Shown: positions 25,793-37,777, numbered from the stretch's first letter. The stretch is 64,000 nt of DNA from Delphinapterus leucas (GCF_002288925.2 NW_022098072.1:15961133-16025132); one strand, 5' to 3'. Notes: generated by a model from the sequence alone, not told the origin. Translations and numbers: made by a program.

Positions 25793-26252
25793 CTAGAGTC
25801 TGTCATACAGAGTGAAGTAAGTCAGAAAGAGAAAAACAAATACCGTATGCTAACACATATACATGGAATCTAAAAAACAAACAAAAAAATGGTCATGAAG
25901 AACCTAGGGGCAAGACGGAAATAAAGACTCATACCTACTAGAGAATGGACCTGAGGATATGGGGAGGGGGAAGGGTAAGCTGTGACAAAGTGAGAGAGTG
26001 GCATGGACATATATACACTACCAAACGTAAAATAGATAGCTAGTGGGAAGCAGCCCCATAGCACAGGGAGATCAGTTCAGTGGTTTGTGACCACCTAGAG
26101 GGGTGGGATAGAGAGGGGGGGAGGGAGGGAGACGCAAGAGGGAAGAGATATGGGGACATATGTATATGTATAACTGATTCACTTTGTTATAAAGCAGAAA
26201 CTAACACACCATTGTAAAACAATTATACTTCAATAAAGATGTTAAAAAAAAA
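25793..26252 (+). mobile_element. 5'-truncated L1 3' end, young-type 3' UTR
   Basis: It covers the last part of L1: GTCATACAGAGTGAAGTAAG, GCTAGTGGGAAGCAGCC, a G-rich tract (GGGGGGGAGGGAGGGAG), CTGATTCACTTTGTTATAAA, CAATAAAGATGTTAAAAAAA. It has the same 3' UTR form as the full-length L1 at 38379-45211 and differs from those at 4950 and 25000, so at least two L1 lineages are represented. Confidence 0.93.
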
Positions 26253-27240
26253 GATGTGTTTATTTAAGAATAAATATATCCAATATGCACCCAAATAACA
26301 CATTTTATCTGCAATGTACACCAAGATTTTGCATGCTTACAGTCTTAAAAAACATCATTTTAGCTCCTAATATAGGGCTATAAGTGCTAAAAGCCTGTGA
26401 AGCAAATTACCACTCTCAGTCTTAATTTTAAATGACATTTCTTTTTTAAAAAGAGGGGAAAAGAGCATAGAAAATAAAGACAATATAAGCCACACTAAGG
26501 AAGAGTGCATAATTTTTAAACTGAAATATTTTTATAGCTTGGTTCTTTACCTTTACAAATAAATTTTATAATCAGCTTATCAACTTCTACAAGAAAAACA
26601 GGAAAATGTCCTGGTAAAATTGCACATGATTAAATGTTTTTGTACTTCATAAAAGCATGAGCTGTACTTGCTTTATAAACTTACATATTTCCTTCCAAGA
26701 AAAATATTATATAATAAAACTATAAATCAAAGTTTAGAAAAACATTATTCTACTAAAGCATTGTGTTAATATAATTAAAAGATAATGTTTTAATGTAACT
26801 GTAATTTTAGAATAGAAAATAAAGTGAAATTAATTGTAATTCTTTAAAAATCAAATACAAATCTTATATCCACCTGAAAACAGGCAGTCTAAAATTATAT
26901 ATATTATATTCATAGCATAATTGTAGCCAGGAACAAGAAAAATTAAATAGTGATTAACTGATAATTAACCAGGTAGCTTTTGTCTTGGGAATTCCCATAG
27001 TTTATAAAATAGTGGGGTCTCTACTCAGGAGTTATTTTTAAACTTTTTAGAAGAGAAATATTTTCCTTAGGCTTTTACACTGTCCATATTTTTTTTATCA
27101 CTGGATGCTAGTCTGTGTTCCATCTTTTCATTAACACCCTAAATTTGTTTGTTAAAGGACATATTCTTGGAAAACAAATGCTATGATGGTGGTTTTTTCA
27201 TATATAAGTAATTAGAAAATAATTAGAAATGATAAATGAA
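26253..27240. other. Unassigned sequence
   Basis: Very AT-rich; no gene or repeat identified. Confidence 0.5.
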
Positions 27241-27775
27241 TTCAAGCGAAATTTTCGTAAAATTTACATACATTGAAATTCCACAATTTAAATGTGCAGT
27301 TCAAGAAATTTATATATATATATGTGTTTTTACATATACATATATAAACGTATATATACATATATATATATATATATATAAAACACTTCTATCAAAGTAT
27401 AGTATATTTCCATTAGTTCAAACTTTCTATTGTGCCCTCTTAAAGTTATTTTAACCTTCCATAGGTGACAATTCTTCTGTATTTTTATCTCCATGGATCA
27501 ATTTTGATTATTCTTGACTGTCATATAAATGGTATCATATATAATGTACTCTTTTATAACTGGTTTCTTTTTATCAACATAGTGTTTTTGACATTTAAAC
27601 ATGTTGCATCTATCTGCAGTTTATTCTTCATTTTTTATAGCTGAATCACCTTCTACTGTATGAATATATCATAATATGTTTATCCATTTTTCTTTTGAAG
27701 GACAATTCAGGTGTTTCTAGTCATTTTTATAAGAAATGTTGCTACAAATAACTGCATACATTATTTATTGTGTCT
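27241..27775 (-). mobile_element. Old L1M 3' region (reverse), split by a TA microsatellite
   Basis: Minus-strand ORF2 C-terminus and 3' UTR of an old L1: GTATCATATATAATGTACTC, TTTTTGACATTTAAACATGTTG, TTTATAGCTGAATCACCTTC, TTTATCCATTTTTCTTTTGAAGGACA. The outer part at 27241-27300 matches the usual 'acatacattgaaattcaca...gtgcagttca' block. A (TA)n/(ACATATA) microsatellite at 27310-27380 has expanded inside it. It is highly diverged and not part of the plus-strand L1 that follows. Confidence 0.65.
27310..27380. repeat. (TA)n/(ACATATA) microsatellite
   Basis: Alternating TA broken by TGTGTTTTTACA and CGTATA, lying within the reverse old L1. Confidence 0.94.
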
Positions 27776-27819
27776 CTTTTTATTAAATTTATTTATGTTC
27801 TTGTCATTATTATTCCTTC

Positions 27820-28530
27820 AACAGAGAATTAGAAAATATAAGAATCAACTAAAGCTGAGGAATACAACAATTGAAATGAAAAGAACACTAGAAGTAATCA
27901 ACAGTGGAGTAGATGATACAAAAGAATGCACAGGCATTTAGAAGACAGAATAGTGGAAATCACCCAATCAGAACAGCAAACAGAAAAAAGAACTAAAAAA
28001 CTGAGAATAGTTTAAGAAACTTCTTGGACAACTTAGCATACTAACATTCACATGATAGGGGTCCAGAAGGAGAAGAGACAGAGAAAAGGGCAGACAGTTA
28101 TTTGAATAAATAATAGTGGATAATTTTCCTAACTTGGGGAAAGAAATAGATATCCAGGTCGAGGAAGCACAGAGAGTCAACAGGATGAACAGAAGGAGCA
28201 CCACATTAAGACATATCATTATTAAAATGGCAAAAGATAAAGATAAACAGAGAATTTTAAAGGCAGAAAAAGAAAAACAATGAGTCACCTATAAGTGAAC
28301 CACCATTGGGCTATTAGCTGATTTTTTCAGCAGAAACTTTGCAGGCCAGAAGGGAGTGGCATGATATATTTAAAGTGCTGGAAGAAAAAAACTTAAACCA
28401 AGAATACTTTACCCAGCAAGGTTATCAATCAGAATTGAAGAAGAGATAAAGAGTGTGCCAGACAAGCAAACACTATTCATCACCACTAAAAAGGTCTTAA
28501 AAGAAATGTTAAAGAATCTTCCTTAAGCAG
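27820..28530 (+). pseudogene. L1 ORF1 remnant (RNA-binding protein)
   Basis: Degenerate copy of the L1 nucleic-acid-binding ORF1 protein. Recognisable nucleotide landmarks, in order, are the coiled-coil end (GTGGAAATCACCCAATCAGA), the block around GGGGTCCAGAAGGAGAAGAG, the RRM/C-terminal block CAGGCCAGAAGGGAGTGGCA, and the terminal block AAGAATCTTCCTTAAGCAG. Stops and frameshifts interrupt every block. It belongs to the same insertion as the ORF2 remnant downstream. Confidence 0.85.
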
Positions 28531-28879
28531 AAAAGAAAGGACCAGAACTAAAAATAAATGAAAGAAAAAATATCACTGGTAAAGGTGAATATATAGGAAA
28601 GACAGTGAATAAACTACTTAAAAATCTAGTATGGAGGTTAGAAGACAAAAGTCATAAAATCAACTCTAACTGCAATAAGTAGTTAATGGATATACAAAGT
28701 GGAAAGATGTAAAATATCGCATCAAAAATATAAAACATCAGGGGTGGGAAAATGTACTGCTTTTAGAACACAAACTTAAGCAACTAACAGCTTAAAATAA
28801 ACTGCTATATATATGGAATATGAATTTCATGGTAACCACAAACTAAAAATCTATAATAGATAAAAAACAAAGAGAAACA

Positions 28880-31800
28880 AATCCAAACCTAACACTAGAG
28901 AAAAGCAGCAAATTACAGGGGAAGAGACTAAAAGAAGAAGACAGGAAAAGAAAACAACAAAACCAACCTGAAAACAATGAACAAGATGGCAATCAGTACT
29001 CACTAATCAATAACCACTTTACATGTGAATGAATATACGTAATGTAATCAAAACACATAGGGTGGACGAATGGATAAAAAATAAGACCTATGTATATGCA
29101 GCTTACAAAAGACATCAGATCTAAAGACGGACACAGACTAAAAGTGAAAGGATGGAAAAAGATATTTTATGCAAATGGAATCAAAAAGAAAGCTGGGGAA
29201 ATAATACTAATATCAGACGAAATATACTTGAAAACAAAGACTGTAACAAGTGACAAAAATGGCATTACATAATGATAAAGGGGTCAATACAAGAAGAGTA
29301 TATTACATTCATAAATATTTATTCACACAGCACAGAAGCACATAAATACATAAAGCAAATATTAACAGACATAAAGGGAGAAATTGACATTAATACAATA
29401 ATAGGAGGAGACTTTAATACCTCCCTTGCATCAAAGGAAAGATCATGCAGACAGAAAATCAATGAAAACATTGGCCTTAAATGATACATTAGCCCAAATG
29501 AACTTAATAGATATATATAGAACATTTCATCCAAAAACTGCAGAATATACATTCTTTTCAATTGCACATGAAACATTCTCCAGGATAGCTCACATGTTAG
29601 GCTCCTAAATGTCTCAATAAATTTCAGAAGACTGAAGTCATATCAAGCATCTCTTTTGACCACAACAGTACAAAGCGAGAAATCAATTACAGAAAGAAAA
29701 TGGAAAACCACAAACATGAGGAAACTAAACAACATACTACTAAACCACCAATGGGTGAACAATAAAATTAAAGAGGAAATTTAAAAACAGCTTGAGGCAA
29801 ATGAAAATGGAGACAAAACATTCCAAAATCCATGAGGCTCAAAAAAAGCAGTTCTAAGAGGGAAGTTTATACTGATACAGGGCTACATCAAGAAAAAAGA
29901 AAAATATCAAACAAATAATCAAACCTTACACCTAAAGAACATATGAAAAGAAGAACAAACAAAACACAGTGTTAGTGGAAAATGGAAATAAAGATCGAGC
30001 AGAAATAAATAAAACAGAAACTAAAAAAACAAAAACAAAATATAGAAATAATCAATGTAATTGAGAGAGTTCTTTGAAAAGATAAACAAAATTGATAAAC
30101 CATTAACCAGACTCATCAAGAAAAAAGAAAAAGGGCCCTCCAAAGTAAAATCAGAAGTGATAGGGGAGAAGTTACAAAAGATACCACAGAGATTCAATCA
30201 TGAGACAACTAGGAACAATTATATGCCAACATATTAGACAACCTAAAGGAAATGGATAAATCCAGAGCAACATATCATCTTTCAAGACTGAATCAGGAAG
30301 AAACAGAAAATCTGAACAGACTGATTACCAGCAATGAAATTGAATCAGTAATAAAAATTCCAACAAACAAAAGTATGGGACCACACGGCTTCACAGGGGG
30401 ATTCTACCAAAATTTTAAAGAGTTAATACCTATTCTTCTCAAACTATTCCCAAAAAAATGAAACAGAAAGAACACTTCCAAACTTATTCTACGAGGCCAG
30501 CATTATCCTGATACAAAAAGCAGACAAATATACTAGAAAAAAAGAAAATTACCAGTCAATATCCCTGATGAATGTAAATGCAAAAATCCTCAACAAAACA
30601 TTAACAAACCAAGTTCAACAATACATTGAAAAGGACTATTCACCATGATCAAATAAGATTTATTTGAGGAATGTAAGGAGGGTTCAGTACCTGCAAATCA
30701 ATCACAGTGATACAACACATTAACAAAACAAAGGATAAAGACCACATTATCATCTCAATAGATGCAGAAAAATCACTTGACAAAATTCAACACTTCCTTT
30801 ATGATAAAAATTCTTAAGGAAGTGGATATAGAAAGAATGCATCTCAATATGATAAAGGCCATATACAACAAACCCATGGTTAACATCATACTAAATGGTA
30901 AAAAGCTGAAATCTTTTCCTCTAAAATCAAGAACAAGACAAGGATGCCCACTCTTACAACTTGTATTCAATATAGTATTGGAATTCTTAGCCAAAGCCAT
31001 CAGACAAAAAATAAAAAAGCATCCAAATTGAAAGGGAAGCAGCGAAGCTGTCACTATTTGCAGATGATATGATACTATAGAGAGAGAATCCTAAGGACTC
31101 CACCAAAAAACTATTAGAACTAATAAATGAATTCAGTACAGTTGCAGGATACAAAATCAATATACAGATATGTGTTTCATTTCTTTACAAACTAATTTCT
31201 TTACAAACTAATTTATATTTTTGTTAGTTTGTTAAAAAACAAACTAACAAAAATATAAATTAAGAAAACAATACCATTTAAAATTGCATCATAAAGAGTA
31301 AGATACCTAGGAATAAATTTAACCAAGGAAGAAAAATCTGTACTCTGAAAACTGTAAAAGACATTGATGAAATAAATTGAAGACACCACAAATAAGTGGA
31401 AATATATACTGTGCTCATGAATTGGAAGAATATTTTTAAAGTGTCCAAACTACCCAAAACAATGTACAGATTCTATGCAATCCCTATCTAAATACCAATG
31501 GCATTTTTTAAAGAAAAAGAACATATAATCCTACAATTTGTATGGCACCTCAAAGACTCTGAATAGCCACAGTAATTTTGAGAAAGAAGAACAAAGCTCT
31601 GATTTTTAAAATATACTACAAAGCTACAGTAGTCAAAACATTATGGTACTGGCACAAAAACAGACACATAGACCAATTAAATAGATAGAGAGCCCAGATT
31701 AAAAAATCTTGCTTATGTGGTTAATTAATCTATGACAAAGGAGCCAAGAATATACAACGAGGGGAAAACAGTTCCTTCAATAAATAAATGTTGGGGAAAC

Positions 31801-32750
31801 TGGACAGCTACATGTAAAAAATTAAAACTAGACCATTTTCTTGTAACATATGTAAAAATAAAATCAAAATGGATATAAATGTCAGACTTGAAACCATAAA
31901 ATTCCTAGATGAAAACATAGGCAGTATGCTCTTTGACATCAGTGTTAGCAACCCTGTTTTGGATCTTTCCCCTTATGCAAAGGCCACAAAAGCAAAAATA
32001 AACAAATATGACTATCAGACTAAAAATCTTTTGCACAGTGAAGAAAACCATCATCATAAATGAAGAGACAACCTACTAAATGGGCAATACTATTTGCAAT
32101 AGATATGTCTAACAAGGGATTAATATCCAAAATGTACAAAGAAGTCATACAACTCAGTATCAAAAAAATAAGTAATTCAATTAAACACTGGGCAAGGACC
32201 TATATAGACATTTCTCCAAAGAAGACACAGAGATGGACAACAGACACATGAAAAGATGCTCAATATCACTAATCATTAGGGAAATGCAAATCAAAACAAT
32301 GAGATATCACCTCACACATGTCAGAAGTGCTATTATCAAAAAGACAACAAATAACAACTGTTGGCAAAGATGTGGAGAAAAGGGGATCCTCGTGCACTGT
32401 TGATGAGACTGTAACTTGGTACAGCTGCTATGGAAAACAGTACGGAAATTACTCAAAAAATTAAAAGTATAAGTTCCACACAATCCTGCAATTCCTTTTC
32501 TGGTATGTATTTGAAGAAAACAAAAATACTAATTAGAGAATATATATGACCCCCTATGTTCAATGCAACATTATTTACAATACCCAAGATATGGTAGCAA
32601 CTTCAATGTCCATCAATAGATGAATGGGTAAAGATGTGGTATACATATATTAAAGGAGTATTACTCAGCTGTAAAAAATAATGAAATCTTGCCATTTGCA
32701 ACAACATAGATAAACCTGGAGAGTATTATGCTAAGTGAAATAAGTCAAAT
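28880..32750 (+). pseudogene. L1 ORF2 remnant (endonuclease-reverse transcriptase)
   Basis: Order seen: endonuclease region (28980-29620; AAGTGAAAGGATGGAAAAAG, IIGGDFNT at about 29397-29420), linker, reverse transcriptase region (30480-31090) and C-terminal region to about 32750. The catalytic F-A-D-D codons survive at 31057-31068, but an in-frame TAG follows at 31078-31080, and many other stops and frameshifts are present. About 70 bp downstream of the FADD codons a perfect hairpin (31209-31262) replaces normal ORF2 sequence. Non-functional. Confidence 0.92.
31209..31262. repeat. Perfect 25-bp-arm inverted repeat
   Basis: Left arm 31209-31233 and right arm 31238-31262 are exact reverse complements around a 4-base AAAA loop (31234-31237). 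Immediately to the left is a direct repeat TTTCTTTACAAACTAA (two copies within about 31178-31213). Both lie inside the L1 ORF2 remnant, at a place where the usual L1 sequence has no palindrome. Confidence 0.97.
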
Positions 32751-33135
32751 TGAGAAAGACAAATTCTGTATGATTTCACTTGCATGTGTAATCAAAAAAA
32801 CAGGACAAACAAACACACTTAACAAAACAGAAACAGAGGCATAGATACAGAGAACAAACCGGTAGCTGCCAGAGGGGAGGGGTTTGGGAGGATAAGTGAA
32901 ATATGTGAGGTAGATTAACAGGTACATATTTCCAATGATAAAATAAATAATTCATGTGGATGTAATGTATAGCATAGGGAACACAGTCAATAATACGTAA
33001 TAACTTTATATGGTGATAGTAACTAGACTTATCATGCTGATAAAATTGTAAAGTATAAAAATATCAAATCACTATGCTGTACACCTGAAAATTATATAAT
33101 ATTTAAGTCAATTATACTTCAATATAAAAAATAGA

Positions 33136-33859
33136 AAATATTGAGAGTGCCTTCAGTAAAAAGGAAATGCAACATGAATTTCATGACATCCCAGAAACAC
33201 AGGCCGTACCCTTGCTAGGCCATACCCTTGCTAGGACATATTCAGTTGAGAGGCTACATCAGAAGTTCAACCTGATCAGACTACAAAGCATGCAAGTGGA
33301 GCAGGTTGTGAAATTCACTTCCTGAATTAGTATTTTTGAGATTCATACAGTCTGGGACTATTCTGTTGGATCCTGCCATGGTGACTTTTTCAACTGTTAT
33401 GAGATATTCTTGTTAAAAGATTTTAGTGACACTTTTCATTTCAAGCTGTTGAGGAGACTGGGAGGTGGACAGAGTAGCTGCGAGACTTATCTGTGTCTGG
33501 GATACTGTCTTTGAAGGCAGGAGTGAAACATACTCACAGAGCAATAAACAATCCATCTTCAAGGGGCTTCTAAAATAATGAGGCAGGTTAGAAATGATGA
33601 GAGATGGAACTAAAAACTAATGAGAGTAGTCATATAGAAGAGAGAAAAGATATGAGAAATGATTCCAAGGTCGAAGTAACTGAACTTGGAACATATTTTT
33701 GTCAGGGGGAGCAGGCATATATAAAAGGAACAAATTCATATTACAAACACAAATTTATACAAAATGACAAATACTTACCCAAAACTCATGTTTATAATGT
33801 TTTACAACAGACCCAGACAGATTAACCCCCCACCCAATAAAAACCTTATAATATCTGTG
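33136..33859. other. Unassigned sequence between two L1s
   Basis: No gene seen. A 16-bp tandem pair GGCCGTACCCTTGCTA / GGCCATACCCTTGCTA occurs at 33202-33233. The 73-aa frame at 33604-33825 shows no domain. Confidence 0.45.
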
Positions 33860-34830
33860 ATATAAGGAAAAAAATCAAAGGCACACCAAAAGAACAAATA
33901 TTTACAGAGCAACTCTGTATGACAACAACCTGAAGACTAGCAGAAAAGATTTTCCACAGCTAAAAACATGAAGAAGGAACCACAATAAAAAGGATAAAAG
34001 GGGCAGAGAGTAGGTATAGTCAAGACCCACACACCCAGGTAGGCAACGTACATACAAGAGAATAATCACAACTGCAGAAGTTCTCCCTAAGGAGCAAGGA
34101 GTCCAAGCCCTACATAAAGCTCCTCAGTCCATAGATCTTGCCATGGTAAAATGAGACCCCAACATCTTGCTTTGAAAGTCAGTGATGCTTGCATATGGGA
34201 GAGCTGAAGAGCTGTAGGAAACAGACTGTTTTTAAAGGGTGCTTTCAAAACCTCACATGCTCTGGATCCCAGTGCAGAGGCAGTAAATCGAAAGGAGCAC
34301 TGGTCAGACCCAATTACTGATTTTGCAGAGCTTCATAAAGAGCCAGGAGGCAACTGGGACTCCTCCTGGGGACACAGATGTTGGCAGCAGCTTGTATTAG
34401 GCACTCATTCTATGAGATCACTAGTGCTAGTAAGAACCATTTTGAGTTCTCCCTCTAGCCTATCAGCTCTGGAGGGCTACTTGCCCACCTGTGGGCTGGC
34501 ACTTACCCTGGGAACACAGGGCTAAGCAGCCAGCCATGCAGAGACCTGGCCACACCCACTAGTGGGCTGGTGGCCACCATACAAATCAAGACTTGGCAGC
34601 CAACCAGTTTGGGGGCCTGCCCTGCTTATTAGTCAACCCCACCACAAAAGAAGGACCCATGCAGTTCACATAGGGGGCATGCTTACATCATATAGCTCTG
34701 GTGACCAGAAGAGAGTGTGCTGCTGGATGTCTCCTACTTAAGGCCACTTTTCCAAGATTGGGAACTAAACTGTGTAATACACAGATGTAAACACAGAATT
34801 GAGCAAAACTGTGTAATACACAGATGTAAA
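33860..34830 (+). mobile_element. L1 5' UTR (cetartiodactyl type)
   Basis: A comparatively GC-rich stretch matching the L1 5' UTR order: ATCACAACTGCAGAAGTTCTCC, GTCCAAGCCCTACATAAAGC, CTCAGTCCATAGATCTTG, CTCACATGCTCTGGATCC, ACTCCTCCTGGGGACACAG. It is joined to ORF1 of the same element. An exact 39-bp tandem duplication lies at its end (34769-34846). Confidence 0.75.
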
Positions 34831-34846
34831 CACAGAATTGAGCAAA
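34769..34846. repeat. Exact 39-bp tandem duplication
   Basis: Two copies (34769-34807 and 34808-34846), identical by eye, each beginning ACTGTGTAATACACAGATG. The unit is a multiple of three, so the open frame through it is kept. Identity within an otherwise diverged L1 suggests a recent duplication, or one that has been homogenised. Confidence 0.97.
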
Positions 34847-35087
34847 ATGAGGAGACAGAAGAATACATTCCAAAGGAGGAACAAGATACAGCCCCAGAGG
34901 AAGAAATAAGTGAGGTGGAGATAAGCAGTCTATCTGATAAAGAGTTCAAGGTAATGATCATGATACTCAATGAACCTAGTACAGGAATGGATGAACACAG
35001 TGAGAAGTTTAACAAAGAATTAGAAAAGAGTAGAAAAACCAAACAGATCTGAAGAACACAATAACTGAAATAAAAAATACACTAGAG

Positions 35088-35296
35088 GGCTTCCCTGGTG
35101 GCGCAGTGGTTGAGAGTCCGCCTGCCGATGCAAGGGACGCGGGTTCATGCCTGGGTCTGGGAAGATCCCACATGCCGCGGAGCGGCTGGGCCTGTGAGCC
35201 ATGGCCACTGAGCCTGCGCATCCGGAGCACAGGCTCCGCAATGGGAGAGGCCACAACAGTGAGAGGCCCACGTATCGCAAAAACAACAACAACAAC
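35088..35296 (+). mobile_element. CHR-type SINE inside L1 ORF1
   Basis: Complete SINE from GGCTTCCCTGGTGGCGCAG to CACGTATCGC with an (AAC)n-type tail. A perfect 14-bp target duplication AAAAATACACTAGA lies at 35073-35086 and 35297-35310, and the L1 ORF1 sequence reads through it when the insertion is skipped. The SINE is therefore younger than the L1. Confidence 0.97.
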
Positions 35297-36248
35297 AAAA
35301 ATACACTAGAAGAAATCAGTAGTAGATTAGATGATACAGAGAAATGGATCAGTGAACTGGAAGACAGAGTAGTAGAAATCACCCAAGCTGAACAGAAAAA
35401 AAAAAAAAACTAATTTTAAAAAATGAGGATAGTTTAAGAGACCTCTGGAACAATGTCAAGTGTACTAACATTTGAATTATAGGGGTCCCAGAAGGAGAAA
35501 AGAAAGAAAGAGGCAGAGAAGTTATCTGAAGAATTAATAGCTGGAAACCTCTTAACTTGGAAAAGGAAACAGACATTCAGATCAAGGATGCACAGGGAGT
35601 TCCAAAGAGGAATGAGCCCAAAGAAGTCCACACCAGGACACATTATAATTAAAGTGGCAAATATTAAAGATAAAGAGATTCTTAAAAGCAGCAAGAGAAA
35701 AGCAACTAATTACATACAAAGGAACTCTCTAAAGATGATCAGCTGACTTTTCAGTAGAAAATACTCAGTAAAAGGGAGTGGTATGATATATTCAAAGTAA
35801 TGAAAGGATAAAACCTATAACCAAGAATACACTACCTGGCAAGGCTATAATTCAGATTTGAAAGTAAGATAGAGTTTACACACAAGCCAAAGCTAAAAGA
35901 GTTCAGCACCAGTAAACTGGTTTACAGGATATGTTAAAGGGGCTTTTCTAAGTAGAAGAGGAAAGACTACAACCAGAACTATGCAAATTATGAAAGGAAA
36001 AATCTCATTGGTAAAGGCAAACATACAGTAAAGGTAGTTGATTAACCACTTACAAAGTTAGTAGGAATATTAAAGTATAAAAATAGTAAAATCATCTACA
36101 TCCACAATAAATATTTAAGGGATACACAAAACAAAATGATATAAAATATGATGTCAAAAACATTAAATGTGGGGAGTGGGAGTAAAAATGCATGGTTGTT
36201 AGAGCATGTTCAAACTCCAAACTTAAGAGATCATCAACCTGAAATAAT

Positions 36249-36279
36249 CATATATATATATACAAATATATATATATAT
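36249..36279. repeat. (TA)n microsatellite
   Basis: Two short (TA)n runs separated by TACAAA within the L1 linker region. Confidence 0.9.
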
Positions 36280-36409
36280 GTTGTCATATGTACACCTCAT
36301 GATAACTACAAACCAAAAATCTATAGTAGATACACACACGTAAAAGAGAAAGAAATCCAAACACAGCATTAAAGATAGTCATCAAATCAAAAGGCAAGAG
36401 AAGAAACAA

Positions 36410-36624
36410 TCCCAGAGAGGTCTCCTCCCTTCTACCATATGAGGTTATAATGAGAAAATGACTATTTATTAACCAGGAAGCAGGCCTCACTAGACTCCAA
36501 ATCTGCCATAGCCTTGATCTTAGACTCTCTATCCTCCAGAACTATGACAAATAAATTTCTGTTTCTTAAAAACCACTCTGTCTATGGTATTCTTTATAGC
36601 AGTCTAAACAGACCAAGAGGCAGA
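36410..36624 (+). mobile_element. MLT1-type LTR fragment (MaLR)
   Basis: 3' part of an MLT1-like LTR: GAGAGGTCTCCTCCCTTCT, ACCATATGAGG, AACCAGGAAGCAGGCCTCAC, CTCCAGAACTATGACAAATA (polyadenylation AATAAA nearby), AATTTCTGTTTCTTAAAAAC, TATGGTATTCTTTATAGCAG. This is an ancient MaLR long terminal repeat. It abuts the broken end of the younger L1. Confidence 0.8.
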
Positions 36625-36835
36625 CATTAGCAGAAAAGCTGTTGAAATCTAAATAAAGTTTGTACAGTAGTTAATGGCAGCATACCAATGTTAATTTATT
36701 AGTTTTGAAACAGGTACCATGGTTATGTAAGATGTTAACATTAGGAGAAACTGGGTGAAGGGCATACATAAACTCTGTACCATCTTTGCAACTTTTCTGT
36801 AAATCTAAAATTATCCCAAAATTAATTTTAAAAAA
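36625..36835 (+). mobile_element. Old L1-type 3' end fragment, second copy
   Basis: Same block order as 6745-6960: ACCATGGTTATGTAAGATGT, GAAACTGGGTGAAGGGCATA, TTGCAACTTTTCTGTAAATC, AAATTATCCCAAAATTAA. It ends in an A-rich tail. Confidence 0.6.
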
Positions 36836-37469
36836 GAAACATTAAAAAAACTCAACAATATCATACCCCTATACATTGAGTAATCCTTGGCAGCTACACT
36901 CCCCTGACCAACACACACACCACCAAGACCAATGCATTTGCCAGTGTGTTGTGTCTTTTATCTTAGACACACAATAATTACAGATATTTTTAATAGGTGC
37001 ATGCAGAAATATAATTGAAAATACTGGGCTTCCAATTATAACTCAGCTTTCAGGAAAATAATAACTAAGACATCAATAATAAAATAAATGTGCTTTTCTG
37101 ACATTCTGAGAAAAATTTTAGAAACAACAAAAATTTATCCTAAAGCTTGAGAAGTAATACCACAGCTTCTTCCTAGGTCTTTCCTGTAACTTAGATCCCA
37201 ACCACTGCTCATCTTCTAAAAATTTTCCAAAATAAGATCATTGAAATTGTTATTTTTTTGCATAGAATTTTAAAGAGTAATAATTTATTTAAAATGAAAA
37301 GAAAAAAATAAGTAGAAAACTAAAGTGTATTGGTAAATGAATTAGAATGGATATAAAATACTAAATTTTAGACTGCACAGTAAATAAATAATAAATGGTA
37401 ATAAATAAGTTGCTTAGTAACATAAGATTGAGTAGGATGAGTGAGAAATATTAAGTAGCTAGGTGAATA
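36836..37469. other. Unassigned sequence
   Basis: AT-rich sequence with no gene or named repeat. Confidence 0.45.
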
Positions 37470-37484
37470 AAAGAGTAGATGAGG

Positions 37485-37701
37485 GGCTTCCCTGGTGGCG
37501 CAGTGGTTGAGAGTCCACCTGCCGATGCGGGGAACACAGGTTCGTGCCCCAGTCCAGGAGGATCCCATATGCCGTGGAATGGCTGGGCCCATGAGCCACG
37601 GCCGCTGGGCCTGCGCGTCCAGAGCCTGTGCTCCACGACGGGAGAGGCCGCAACAGTGAGAGGCCCGCATTCCGCCAAAACAAACAAACAAACAAACAAA
37701 C
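37485..37701 (+). mobile_element. CHR-type SINE with (CAAA)n tail
   Basis: GGCTTCCCTGGTGGCGCAG to CCGCATTCCGCC followed by about six CAAA units. A perfect 14-bp target duplication AAAGAGTAGATGAG lies at 37470-37483 and 37702-37715. The tail is simple CAAA instead of poly-A. Confidence 0.97.
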
Positions 37702-37777
37702 AAAGAGTAGATGAGAGATGAAAAGAGAATGATAATTGAGATCTATTTAACTACAATTTTTAAAAATACCATCGAGG

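Larger units (their letters stand above)
27820..33135 (+). mobile_element. Long, decayed L1 (5' truncated)
   Basis: ORF1, ORF2 and 3' UTR lie in order on the plus strand, ending at CTTCAATATAAAAAATAGAA near 33135. The 5' UTR is absent, so it was truncated on insertion or later. Sequence decay is greater than in the full-length L1 at 38.4 kb (shorter open segments, more indels), so it is the older of the two. No SINE lies inside it. Confidence 0.9.
34847..36409 (+). pseudogene. L1 ORF1 remnant plus ORF1-ORF2 linker, split by a SINE
   Basis: ORF1 start and coiled-coil region precede the SINE (34847-35086). The coiled coil resumes at 35297 with GAAATCAGTAGTAGATTAG and GGAAGACAGAGTAGTAGAAA, then come GGGGTCCCAGAAGGAGAAAAG and the C-terminal blocks near 35900 (GTTCAGCACCAGTAAACTGG). 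The linker runs to about 36409. No ORF2, 3' UTR or poly-A follows. Frame breaks are present, so it is dead. Confidence 0.85.

Noticed and set aside
27820..33135. Functional L1 because the FADD codons are intact
   Set aside because: A stop lies four codons after the motif and many other stops and frameshifts break both ORFs.
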